Shown here piece after piece: positions 14,840-22,292 of a DNA stretch of 26,592 bases. The notes beneath the pieces were generated by a model that worked only from the letters and a program-made list of their open reading frames with translations, was not told the DNA's origin and made no database searches. The stretch spans positions 1 through 26,592 of the forward strand of contig JAJYJR010000013.1 in assembly GCA_021789355.1 (NCBI GenBank), read 5' to 3'. This DNA comes from Chloroflexota bacterium. GTDB taxonomy: Bacteria > Chloroflexota > Limnocylindria > Limnocylindrales > CSP1-4. Made by a program: the position numbers and the translations under genes. Position 1 is the first letter of the stretch, and every line of letters starts with the position of its first letter.

Positions 14840-17012
14840 TGAGGGTCGCCATGGTGCCGCTGCGTGCCGACCACGCGAGGTTGTATGCGGTGGCTAGATC
14901 CCGTGGCCACTGACGACGGAGCATCTCCCCGAACTCTTCGTCCTGCGTCGCGACGAGCAGCTGCACGTCGGCGCCACTCTGTGAGAGCAACCTCGCCAAC
15001 GCACGTTTGTGCTCGACGTCGAGACTCTGGCTCGGATCGTCCAGGAGGACGAAGCCGAGGTTGTGCTCGAGACCCGACGCCAGGGCGAGATAGACGCTGA
15101 GAGCCGCGCAGTTCATCTGCGCGGTCGATAGCCGCGAACTGGCGAGGGTCGTCTGCCCGTCACTCGACGCGTGGGCGCGGATGACATAGTTGTTGCGGTC
15201 CGTTCCCATCACCCGCTGCTCCTCGACCGCGATCCGTAGCCGATCAAAGTAGGGGTGGTTGCAGAGATCGCCGTAGTAGGCGCTGATCCGGTCGTGCGCG
15301 CCCTCAAGGGCGAGGCGGGCTCGCTCCCCAGCCACCGCCTGAACGGCACGCGCGATCGTTTCGATGCCCTCTTCGAGGTCTTGGAGCGCTCCCAGCTGAG
15401 CGTCGGCCTGCGACTCATCGGACTCCATGCTGCCCAGGCGCTCCAGGGCCTGGTTCCGTTCGTCCTCTGCTTGCAGACATCGATACAGCACGCGGACACC
15501 ATCGATGTCGGTCTCGACGCGGGAGAGTACGGCTTCGGCTTGTCCCCTCACTTCGGCGGTCTTCGCCGCGGCCGTTTCGAGGACCCGAATCCTGGCGCCG
15601 AGGGCCGCCTCGATCTCGTCGGGATCCACGTGGCGACCGATGGCCTGCAGCGCCCCCGACCGTGCTTCGTCAAGCTGTGCCTGGGCGCGATCGACGGTCG
15701 TTTGCGCACGTTGAACGTCGGCGAGGGCTGCTTCGAGCGACCGCGTCTGCGTTCGCACACGCTCCTGCTGGTCGTGGAGTGCGTCGATCTGCCGCCGGAC
15801 GTCCTCCTCAAGACCCTCTTGCAGCCGGACGATGAGATCGGGGCCCTCGATGGGCTGTCCGCAAACGGGACACGTGGTCGCGTCGGGCGCGGCACGCAGA
15901 AAGCGCAGTGTCTCAGCCACCACCCGCTGATGCGTCCCGAGTCGATGAGTCTGGGCATCGACGTCCGTGAAGACCTGCCGCGCGTCCGCGAGGAGTCGCT
16001 CGATCTGCTCCTCCGTGCCGTGGGCTCGGAGCTGCTCGTCGAGTGCCTCGCGAGCGGTGGCGAGGGCGAGCGCGCCGGTCTCCAACCCAGTCCTGGCCTG
16101 TACGGCGGCGGTCGCCTCGCTCGCTGGGCCCGTCGATAGCTGGAGTGCGATCCCGCGCTGACGGATGGACTTGACCAAGTCGCGGGCGCGTCGGGCGAGC
16201 CGATCGAGGTCGGACCAGTTCCCCGGCGGTTCGAGCGCGACGCTCTCGGTGTACCCGACTAAGCCGGCGGCCTTGGCCAACCCCGCGGCGATCTCGTCGA
16301 GCATCCCTGATCCCGCAGCGAGATTGAGTTCGTCTTCGTGGAGCCCGTCCTTCTGCGCATCCGCAAGTGCTCGGCTGTAACGATCGGTGACGGCGTCGAT
16401 CGATCCCTGCAGCTTCGCTGTGGCGCGGTCTTTGGCCGCCTCGATCACCTTGATCTCGTCGCGGACCGCTTTGGGGGACAGCACCCGCAGGATGTCGCGC
16501 AGTTTGTCCACGCCGAACAGCCTGTCGAGCGACTCGTTCCGCACGCGAGGCTCATCGATCAGCAGACCGCGGATGCTCTCCTGGTGAAGGTAGACGGCGC
16601 GATAGAAGTCCTCGAAGGTCAGGCCGAGGTGCTGGAAGAGAAACTGCTCCGCCTCACGGTCTTGGAAACGTCGGACGTCCGAGAACGTCACCGACAGCGC
16701 ACTGGCGCGCTTCCCCATCTGCTTCGTGCGCTCGACCACCAGGGTGTCGTAACCGCTGACGAGTTCAAGGGTCACCCGAGCTTCCCGCGGATGGTGGTGG
16801 AGGTTGACCAGTTCGTCGTTGGTGGCGTTCTCGCGCGGCTGGTCGTGCAGCTCCCCGAACAGCGCCCATTCGATCGAGCCAAGCACGCTCGTCTTGCCGC
16901 TGCCGTTCGCGGCAAGAAGGAGCGTGACGCGCGGGTCGCAGGCGAGGTCGAGCGGTTCGCCAATGCCACGGAAGCCCTCGGCAGACAGTCGCCTCAGCGC
17001 AAACCTGGTCAT
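14832..17012 (-). CDS. Rad50/SMC-like ABC ATPase with zinc hook (726 aa)
   Basis: The N-terminal lobe has FALRRLSAEGFRGI and the Walker A ANGSGKTS (G37-S42), then FEDFYRAVYLHQESIRGLLI, the Rad50/SbcC-type segment. Two long coiled-coil arms flank a zinc hook CPVC (C381, C384). The C-terminal lobe has the ABC signature region LSTAQMNCAALSVYLALASG and the Walker B/D-loop FVLLDDPSQSLD (D658, D659). Such proteins dimerise, bind DNA ends or unusual DNA and hydrolyse ATP. It is shorter than Rad50 (about 900-1300 aa) and has no Mre11/SbcD partner here. Its neighbours are a 112-aa protein (ATGA overlap upstream) and a PD-(D/E)xK nuclease (overlap downstream). That argues for a defence complex of Lamassu/ABC-3C type rather than repair. 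Confidence 0.92.
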   Translation of the reverse strand: MTRFALRRLSAEGFRGIGEPLDLACDPRVTLLLAANGSGKTSVLGSIEWALFGELHDQPRENATNDELVNLHHHPREARVTLELVSGYDTLVVERTKQMGKRASALSVTFSDVRRFQDREAEQFLFQHLGLTFEDFYRAVYLHQESIRGLLIDEPRVRNESLDRLFGVDKLRDILRVLSPKAVRDEIKVIEAAKDRATAKLQGSIDAVTDRYSRALADAQKDGLHEDELNLAAGSGMLDEIAAGLAKAAGLVGYTESVALEPPGNWSDLDRLARRARDLVKSIRQRGIALQLSTGPASEATAAVQARTGLETGALALATAREALDEQLRAHGTEEQIERLLADARQVFTDVDAQTHRLGTHQRVVAETLRFLRAAPDATTCPVCGQPIEGPDLIVRLQEGLEEDVRRQIDALHDQQERVRTQTRSLEAALADVQRAQTTVDRAQAQLDEARSGALQAIGRHVDPDEIEAALGARIRVLETAAAKTAEVRGQAEAVLSRVETDIDGVRVLYRCLQAEDERNQALERLGSMESDESQADAQLGALQDLEEGIETIARAVQAVAGERARLALEGAHDRISAYYGDLCNHPYFDRLRIAVEEQRVMGTDRNNYVIRAHASSDGQTTLASSRLSTAQMNCAALSVYLALASGLEHNLGFVLLDDPSQSLDVEHKRALARLLSQSGADVQLLVATQDEEFGEMLRRQWPRDLATAYNLAWSARSGTMATLNG

Positions 17013-17347
17013 CCGCGTGACCGACCCGGACTGGGGCGCCGCGCCGGTGCCTTTGATGCAGGGGTCTTCCGTCGCGCGGGGCCGACCGCTGTCGCCACGG
17101 CACGCGTCACCTTGAGGTCTCTCGCCGCCGCATTGGAGAGGACGCGTGCCTTCCGATCAAGCATGCTCTTGACGGCGTCCGGACCACCGTCCCGAAACTC
17201 CCGCTCGATCTCGGTCCAGAGGTCGAGCGCGGCGCGCGGGGCGCCGGCGGCACGGAGCTTCGCCTCAACAGCGTCGTAGACCGACCCGGAGATCGGGGCA
17301 CCTGTCACGGCTCGACCGACCCCAGGATAAGTCTCACCGACGGACAC
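17009..17347 (-). CDS. Small coiled/helical first component of the SMC operon (112 aa)
   Basis: Not recognised as a named family. Residues 22-85 are helical and charged (SVYDAVEAKLRAAGAPRAAL, DLWTEIEREFRDGGPDAVKS, MLDRKARVLSNAAARDLKV). The tail is Lys/Arg/Pro-rich (ARRKTPASKAPARRPSPGRS) and likely binds DNA. The GTG start at 17347 lies close to a possible TACTGT -10 box (17365-17360), giving an almost leaderless message. Its stop overlaps the SMC ATG as ATGA. By position it would be the middle/adaptor subunit, the place of LmuC in Lamassu, but at 112 aa it is smaller. The function is inferred only from context. Confidence 0.65.
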   Translation of the reverse strand: MSVGETYPGVGRAVTGAPISGSVYDAVEAKLRAAGAPRAALDLWTEIEREFRDGGPDAVKSMLDRKARVLSNAAARDLKVTRAVATAVGPARRKTPASKAPARRPSPGRSRG

Positions 17348-17426
17348 ATCACGCTGACCACAGTAGCGAGGCCGCCTTGACTGGAGCAGATCCCAAGGGT
17401 AGCAGGCTCGTCTGGGCCTTTCGGCT

Positions 17427-17496
17427 GCCCCCCGCGTAGTTCAGCGGTCCGCGCTGCTGGATCGCGGAGCACACGACGTGGTGATGGTGTGGGGGC
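17427..17496. other. Cloverleaf-like nested inverted repeats (tRNA-like)
   Basis: The outer stem is GCCCC (17427-17431) with GGGGC (17492-17496). Inside lie a D-arm-like string TAGTTCAGCGGT (17437-17448), a stem TCCGCG-N9-CGCGGA (17448-17468) and a stem CACAC-N12-GTGTG (17470-17491). The order and size resemble a degenerate tRNA, but the loops are too long and no TTCRA T-loop exists. It lies between the divergent SMC and MmeI-like genes. Chance pairing in GC-rich DNA is possible. Confidence 0.3.
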
Positions 17497-17560
17497 CCGG
17501 GACCACCAGCTGACCGCGGTTGAGGAGAGCGGGCAGCGACCGTAGTGGTCCTGCAGCCGC

Positions 17561-17604
17561 TATCCTCGCCGCAGATGGAGACTCCTGACCAGCTGGTCCT
17601 ATGA
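17561..17604 (+). promoter_or_regulatory. Promoter, 9-codon leader ORF and palindrome before the MmeI-like gene
   Basis: TATCCT (17561-17566) is a plausible -10 box. It would start RNA near 17573, next to an ATG at 17575. That ATG opens a nine-residue leader (METPDQLVL) whose TGA overlaps the restriction gene's ATG (17601) as ATGA. The leader contains a 12-bp perfect palindrome GACCAGCTGGTC (17587-17598). No ribosome-binding site is evident for the main gene, so leader translation or a protein bound to the palindrome could control it. Confidence 0.4.
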
Positions 17605-20351
17605 CCCCCTCCGAGTTCGCGGCGAAGTGGCGCGGCGTCACGACCGGTGAGCGGGCGTCCGCGCAGTCCCACTTCAGCGACCTCTGCCGGATGCTCGGCG
17701 AGCCCACCCCGACCGACGCCGACCCGACCGGCTCCTGGTACGCCTTCGAGAAGGGCGCCGAGAAGCTCGCCGGCGGTGACGGCTTCGCGGACGTCTGGAA
17801 GAAGGGCTTCTTCGCCTGGGAGTACAAGGGCAAGCGCAAGGACCTCAAGGCCGCCTACCTCCAGCTCGTGGGCTACAAGGACGCCCTGGACAACCCGCCG
17901 CTCCTCGTCGTCTCCGATCTCGAGCGGATCGAGGTCCGCACGAACTTCACCGGCCTCTCGCCGCGCACCTACACGGTCACCCTCGACGATCTCGCGGCGC
18001 CGGACCCATCGGACGCGCTGCGAGTCCTCCGCGCCGTCTTCACCGAGCCCGAGGCGCTCCGACCGACGTTCGATCGGGCCGCCCTCACCGAGGAGGCCGC
18101 CCGCCGCTTCGCCGAGCTGGCGGGCGCGCTCCACGCCCGCGGCCACGAGCCGCAGGCGGTCGCCCATTTCCTCGACAAGCTCCTCTTCTGTCTGTTCGCC
18201 GAGGACACCGGGCTGCTGCCCAAGGGGCTCCTGTCCCGCCTGGCCGATGCCACCCGGTCGAAGCCGGCCGACTTCGCGACGGCACTCGGTCAGCTGTTCT
18301 TGACGATGGCCTCCGGCGGCGGGATGTTCGGCGTCGAGCGGATCGACTGGTTCAACGGCGGCCTGTTCGACTCCGCGGACGTCCTGACGCTCACGGCAGC
18401 GGAGATCGGGATGCTCGTCGAGGTCGGGCGCCTGGACTGGGGCCGCATCGAGCCCGCGATCTTCGGGACCCTCTTTGAGCGCGGCCTCGACCCGGCCCAG
18501 CGGACCCAGCTCGGCGCCCACTACACCAGCCGCGAGGACATCTGGCGCCTCGTCGAGCCGGTCGTCATCCGGCCACTCCGGCGCGAGTACCAGGCGATGC
18601 AGGCCCGGGTGACCGAGCTCACCCTGCGCCGGGACGCGAGTGCCAAGAAGGGGCCCGATCCCGAGGCCCTGCGGCTCTTCGGGGCGTTCCTCGATCGGCT
18701 CCGGGCGGTCCGGGTCCTCGATCCCGCCTGCGGCTCGGGGAACTTCCTGTACATCGCCCTGGGCGCGCTCAAGGATCTCGAGTTCGAGGCCATTCAGTGG
18801 GGCTCGCTCGTCCTGCGGATTCCTCAGCAGTTCCCGGGCGTCGGCCCCGAGGCGGTCCTGGGCATCGAGATCAACCCCTACGCGGCCGAGCTTGCCCGGG
18901 TGACGATCTGGATCGGCGAGATCCAGTGGATGCTGAACCACGGTTTCGCCTACCGGCGCGATCCGATCCTGCGGCCGCTCGAGAGCATCGCGACGATGGA
19001 TGCGCTCCTCGACCTCTCCGACCCGACGGAGCCGCGCGAGGCCACATGGCCGGCCGCCGAGTTCATCGTCGGGAACCCGCCGTTCCTGGGGCGCAAGTTG
19101 CTCCGGGGCGGCCTGGGTGACGCCTACGTGGACACGCTCTTCGACGTCTTCGGCGGCCGGGTCCCGCGCGAAGCGGACCTCGTGACGTATTGGCATGACA
19201 AGGCGCGCGCGATGGTCGCGGCAGGCGCAGTCAAGCGGGCGGGACTGCTAGCCACCCAGAACATCCGCGGTGGCGCGAACCAGCGGGTGCTCGCGCGGAT
19301 CAAGGAGACCGGCGACATCTTCTTCGCCTACGCCGACGAGCCCTGGATCTTGTCCGGGGCGAATGTCCACATCAGCTTCGTCGGTCAGGACGACGGCTCG
19401 GACACGGAGCGGACGCTCAATGGGCAGCCTGTCCAAGCCATCAACGCCGACCTCACGAGCGGCCTCGACCTGACCCGCGCCCGCCGGCTCCGCGACAACC
19501 TCGGGATCGCATTCCAGGGCGTCACGCTGGGTGGGGACTTCGATGTTCCGGCCGAACTGGCCCAGCCGATGCTCCAGTCGCCGAACCCCGACGGGCGCGG
19601 CAACGCCGACGTGGTGCGGCCGCTGTTGAACGCCCAGGACATCACGGGGCGTTCGCGTGGCTCGTGGGCGATCGACTTCGGGCCAGCTCGAACCGAGGCG
19701 GACGCGGCATTATTCGAGGGTCCGTTCGAGTACGTTCGCCAGCATGTCCGGCCGGTCCGGGTCGAGAGTCGCCGGCCGGCCTACGCTCAACGCTGGTGGT
19801 TGCCCATGGAGGCCCGGCCAGGACTGCGGATGGCACTTGTCGGACTCGGCCGGTTCATCGCCACCCCGATCACCGCGAAGCACCGCCTATTCGTCTGGGT
19901 TACGTCGGCCACCTTGCCGAGCGTCTCGGTCGTGGCCGTCGCCCGCGACGACGACGCCACCTTCGGCGTGCTCCACTCCCGCGTGCACGAGCTGTGGGCG
20001 CTGGCACAGGGGACGCAGCTTGAGACGCGGCCCCGCTACACCCCCACCACCTGCTTCGAGACCTTCCCCTTCCCGCAGCCCACGGAAGAGCAACGGGTCG
20101 TCATTGCCGAGGCCGCGGCCGAGCTCGATCGCCTGCGTCAGGGCTGGCTCAACCCGCCCGGCCTTTCGGACGCCGAACTGCGCACCCGGACACTGACCAA
20201 CCTGTACAACGCGCGTCCGACCTGGCTCGCGCAGGCCCACGAACGCCTCGACGCCGCCGTCCTCGCCGCCTACGGCTGGCCGTCCGACCTCCCAGACGAC
20301 GAAATTCTCGCCCGGCTCCTGGAGCTGAACCTGTCACGCAAGCCGGCATGA
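17601..20351 (+). CDS. MmeI-like type IIL restriction-modification enzyme (916 aa)
   Basis: A single-chain enzyme combining endonuclease, adenine methyltransferase and target recognition. The N-terminal nuclease has FADVWKKGFFAWEYKGKRKD with D64-x9-E74-Y-K76, the spacing of MmeI. A helical spacer leads to the gamma-class N6-adenine methylase: TQLGAHYTSREDIW, motif I LDPACGSGNFLY (D374-G380) and motif IV GNPPF (N492-F495). A target-recognition domain (about 620-830) and C-terminal helices follow. Its length nearly equals MmeI (919 aa). Family members methylate one strand of an asymmetric site and cut about 20 bases away. The specificity cannot be read from sequence here. No key motif is missing, so it is probably active. 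It diverges from the SMC-nuclease operon. Confidence 0.95.
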   Translation: MTPSEFAAKWRGVTTGERASAQSHFSDLCRMLGEPTPTDADPTGSWYAFEKGAEKLAGGDGFADVWKKGFFAWEYKGKRKDLKAAYLQLVGYKDALDNPPLLVVSDLERIEVRTNFTGLSPRTYTVTLDDLAAPDPSDALRVLRAVFTEPEALRPTFDRAALTEEAARRFAELAGALHARGHEPQAVAHFLDKLLFCLFAEDTGLLPKGLLSRLADATRSKPADFATALGQLFLTMASGGGMFGVERIDWFNGGLFDSADVLTLTAAEIGMLVEVGRLDWGRIEPAIFGTLFERGLDPAQRTQLGAHYTSREDIWRLVEPVVIRPLRREYQAMQARVTELTLRRDASAKKGPDPEALRLFGAFLDRLRAVRVLDPACGSGNFLYIALGALKDLEFEAIQWGSLVLRIPQQFPGVGPEAVLGIEINPYAAELARVTIWIGEIQWMLNHGFAYRRDPILRPLESIATMDALLDLSDPTEPREATWPAAEFIVGNPPFLGRKLLRGGLGDAYVDTLFDVFGGRVPREADLVTYWHDKARAMVAAGAVKRAGLLATQNIRGGANQRVLARIKETGDIFFAYADEPWILSGANVHISFVGQDDGSDTERTLNGQPVQAINADLTSGLDLTRARRLRDNLGIAFQGVTLGGDFDVPAELAQPMLQSPNPDGRGNADVVRPLLNAQDITGRSRGSWAIDFGPARTEADAALFEGPFEYVRQHVRPVRVESRRPAYAQRWWLPMEARPGLRMALVGLGRFIATPITAKHRLFVWVTSATLPSVSVVAVARDDDATFGVLHSRVHELWALAQGTQLETRPRYTPTTCFETFPFPQPTEEQRVVIAEAAAELDRLRQGWLNPPGLSDAELRTRTLTNLYNARPTWLAQAHERLDAAVLAAYGWPSDLPDDEILARLLELNLSRKPA

Positions 20352-20496
20352 GTGGAGCCCCACACTATGGGTGCGTCGCGTCCATGGGGCGCGCCTTCCA
20401 CGCGGAGGTCACCACGGGCCGGGGTAGGGGCGAGCGGCACTGGGCAGCGCGCGCGCAAGCGATCATGCTGGCAGCCGCGTCGAAGGAGGTGCGGGC

Positions 20497-20592
20497 ATGG
20501 ACACCGGGTTCCTGCTGCTGGTGAGCCTCGTCCTGGCCGTCGGACTGCTGCAGGCCGTCGTCTCGATCCGGCGCAGCTGGCACCGGCGCTGA
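20497..20592 (+). CDS. 31-aa single-pass membrane peptide
   Basis: The ATG at 20497 is preceded by a full Shine-Dalgarno AAGGAGGT (20483-20490) at 6 bases, the best in the window. The peptide reads MDTGFLLLVSLVLAVGLLQA and then VVSIRRSWHRR: one hydrophobic helix with a positively charged C-terminus, so it should sit in the membrane with the tail in the cytoplasm. No family is recognised. Membrane peptides of this size can be regulators of membrane proteins or type I toxins; neither is shown. Confidence 0.6.
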   Translation: MDTGFLLLVSLVLAVGLLQAVVSIRRSWHRR

Positions 20593-20604
20593 GGCTGTCG
20601 GCCG

Positions 20605-20847
20605 ATGCCCGCCGCCGCTCCCGGGCGCCTCGAGACCGTCTTCGCCTGGTCAGGCGGACGGCGCCTTCACCTGCTCAGCTGGGGGGAGCTCAGCGCACGG
20701 CGGCAGGCGGCGGTGGTCCACGCCACCACTCGCATCGCCGACGTCGACGACCTGGAGCAGGCGCTCGGGCGCATCTTCCGGCACCGCGTGCAGCGGCGCC
20801 TGCTGGCAAGTGCGGGACCCGACGTCTGGTTCGAGGTCGGGCCGTAG
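20605..20847 (+). CDS. Hypothetical protein (80 aa)
   Basis: Not recognised. It starts 12 bases after the membrane peptide's stop, so it is probably co-transcribed. The sequence has beta-like RLETVFAWSGGRRLHLLSWG and helical DVDDLEQALGRIFRHRVQRR ending in DVWFEVGP. The ribosome-binding site is weak (GAGG about 11 bases upstream), consistent with coupling to the upstream peptide. Confidence 0.5.
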   Translation: MPAAAPGRLETVFAWSGGRRLHLLSWGELSARRQAAVVHATTRIADVDDLEQALGRIFRHRVQRRLLASAGPDVWFEVGP

Positions 20848-20901
20848 CCCTCGCCCGGCCCCGGAGCACCCCGACGAGGCTCACCGGCTTGGGGCGTCCG
20901 C

Positions 20902-20955
20902 GCCGTGGGCCGGACCGGGGGTGCATCGCGGCCCACGGCTGGCGCGTCGCGCGCC
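20902..20955 (+). promoter_or_regulatory. Two consecutive hairpins before the 86-aa gene
   Basis: GCCGTGGGCC (20902-20911) pairs perfectly with GGCCCACGGC (20930-20939). One base later GGCGCG-TCG-CGCGCC (20941-20955) forms a second tight hairpin. It ends four bases before the Shine-Dalgarno AAAGGAG (20960-20966). The first may terminate the upstream small operon. The second may control access to the ribosome-binding site. Confidence 0.4.
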
Positions 20956-20977
20956 GGTGAAAGGAGACACTCCCATA

Positions 20978-21238
20978 ATGGCTACCGAGACCCGCGCGCC
21001 GATGCCGCCGGCGCGGCTGCCCCGCATGATCCTGGAGGATCGCTACAGCGGGCTCCTCGACGGCGCCGTCGGGCCCGCGAAGCTCCAGCGCGACCTTGAC
21101 CGCGTCCTGCGGCGCCTGCTGGAGGGACTGGTCCGGCACGCACTGAGCGAGGAACAGGGCGCCGTTGTTGAGGAACTCGAGACGCTCCTCCACCGGGCTA
21201 TCGTAGATCGGGTGGCGACCTGGGACCTCCCCGTCTGA
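20978..21238 (+). CDS. Hypothetical all-helical protein (86 aa)
   Basis: Not recognised. The ATG at 20978 follows a good Shine-Dalgarno AAAGGAGA by 10-11 bases, which sets the start even though the frame is open upstream. After a proline-rich start, the protein appears entirely helical (ILEDRYSGLLDGAVGPAKLQ, RDLDRVLRRLLEGLVRHALS, VVEELETLLHRAIVDRVATW) and probably oligomerises. It ends WDLPV. The paired hairpins upstream suggest post-transcriptional control. Confidence 0.6.
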   Translation: MATETRAPMPPARLPRMILEDRYSGLLDGAVGPAKLQRDLDRVLRRLLEGLVRHALSEEQGAVVEELETLLHRAIVDRVATWDLPV

Positions 21239-21543
21239 GGATTCGACGGGTTCCCGTCGCAGGGCACACACGTTCGGCATGGTCTTGGGTTGAGGGGAGG
21301 GGCGAAGTGAGCGGGGGCTCGACGCCCGAGGCGATCCCTCCTCCAATCGGGGGAGTCGGCCCGCTCACGGGGCGTGGTACCCCCCTCGCCGGCGGTGGGG
21401 CAAGGTTCGGGATGGCGCCATCACTGCAGACGACGGGGCCCCGGCCGTGGACGCGATGGCCGTACACTGCGGCGGTTCACGGAACGCCTCCAGGCTGGCG
21501 TTCAGAACCGGCAGTAGATCTGTGCGATCGCAAGGAGCGTGGG
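21239..21543. other. Leader region of the lysine-rich small gene
   Basis: No convincing gene. A GTG-started frame at 21307 runs in frame into the small gene at 21544, but its composition (Gly/Pro-rich) is poor. TACACT at 21463-21468, also seen as the tRNA-Glu -10, is a plausible -10 box giving a leader of about 70 bases. G/C-rich palindromic strings (GGGGCCCC near 21436) occur. Confidence 0.35.
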
Positions 21544-21675
21544 ATGGCCAAGAAGAAGCCGAAGCAGGACAAGAAGCCCAAGAAGGACAAGCAGGCGCAG
21601 GCGGCGACGGCCGCCCCCTCGGCCGCGGAGGCGCCGATCGCGCCGCCTGCCACCCCGCGCGGCAAGCAGCGCTGA
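21544..21675 (+). CDS. Lysine-rich small basic protein (43 aa)
   Basis: The ATG at 21544 is preceded by AAGGAG (21532-21537) at 6 bases. The product starts MAKKKPKQDKKPKKDKQAQA and continues with an Ala/Pro-rich stretch ending TPRGKQR. It is strongly basic at the N-terminus, low in complexity and probably disordered. It resembles the Lys/Ala-rich tails of histone-like and nucleic-acid-binding proteins, but the length is too short to assign. A role in binding nucleic acid is inference. Confidence 0.55.
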   Translation: MAKKKPKQDKKPKKDKQAQAATAAPSAAEAPIAPPATPRGKQR

Positions 21676-22292
21676 CGTCCGCTCGAGGCCTGTTGTGATC
21701 AGGGGCGCCGCGGGTGAGGGCGCACGTGCACCCCGGCGCCGCTGGCGTGCCCCTCGGCGCGTGGCGCGGACGCCGCAGCCGACCAGCCCGGGCCAGCCGG
21801 CGTGCCAGTATCCGGTTGTGTCGCCACGCGGCCACGTGGCCGCGTGGCCAGGACGCCCGTATCGCGTCAGCGGCATGCCGGCCGGGGGCTGGACGCGTCG
21901 GCTGATCCTGCTCTGCCGGCGCCACCTCGCCCTGGTGCTGGCCGCCGGCTACCAGGTCACTCGCGCGACATCCGAGGCGCTCGGCTGCGAGCACCGGGTG
22001 GCGCGGACCACGAGCACGAGCAGGCCCTCGCGAACGCCGGGGTCCGAGTCATCGACCTGCCGCCCATCGCCCGGGTCCGCGCCAGTCGGCATGCCGGCTG
22101 AGGCCGCGTGGCCGGGGCTGGTCCGATCCACAGGGTCGTCGGGCGGCCTGAGGCCAGCCCCTGCGCCCCGCAGGCCGGCGCCGCACGATGAGCAGATCGT
22201 GATGGTCCGCCGGCTGCTGCGCGCCCTGCGGCGTTCACACCACGAAGGCGGCGCCGCGAGCAGTGAGCGCCGCGTCGTCGGCCCGCTCACGT
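21676..22292. other. 617-base stretch: possible frameshifted ORF and a long palindrome
   Basis: No intact gene is supported. A frame opening at ATG 21875 (MPAGGWTRRLILLCRRHLAL, then VLAAGYQVTRATSEALGCEH) appears to continue after a frameshift near 22000 as DHEHEQALANAGVRVIDLPP, ending at 22101. High GC in third positions holds on both sides of the shift. It may be a decayed small gene. A 26-bp palindrome lies at 21823-21848. Confidence 0.35.
21823..21848. repeat. 26-bp perfect palindrome
   Basis: The left half GCCACGCGGCCAC is followed at once by its exact reverse complement GTGGCCGCGTGGC, centred on CACGTG. No T-run follows on either strand, so it is not a classic terminator. A dimeric regulator site or a cruciform-forming element is possible. 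Confidence 0.8.

Noticed and set aside
14832..17012. SbcC/Rad50 repair protein
   Set aside because: The ATPase is Rad50-like, but no SbcD/Mre11 phosphoesterase partner is present; the overlapping PD-(D/E)xK gene and small protein point to a conflict system instead.
17349..19196. 615-aa open frame on the minus strand across the MmeI-like gene
   Set aside because: It is the antisense of a clear restriction-modification gene; its Arg/Glu/Gly-rich composition is that of a high-GC shadow frame with no motif.
20352..20390. Terminator after the MmeI-like gene (GCCCCA 20357-20362 with TGGGGC 20385-20390)
   Set aside because: The loop is 22 bases and no T-run follows; pairing of this length is expected by chance at this GC content.
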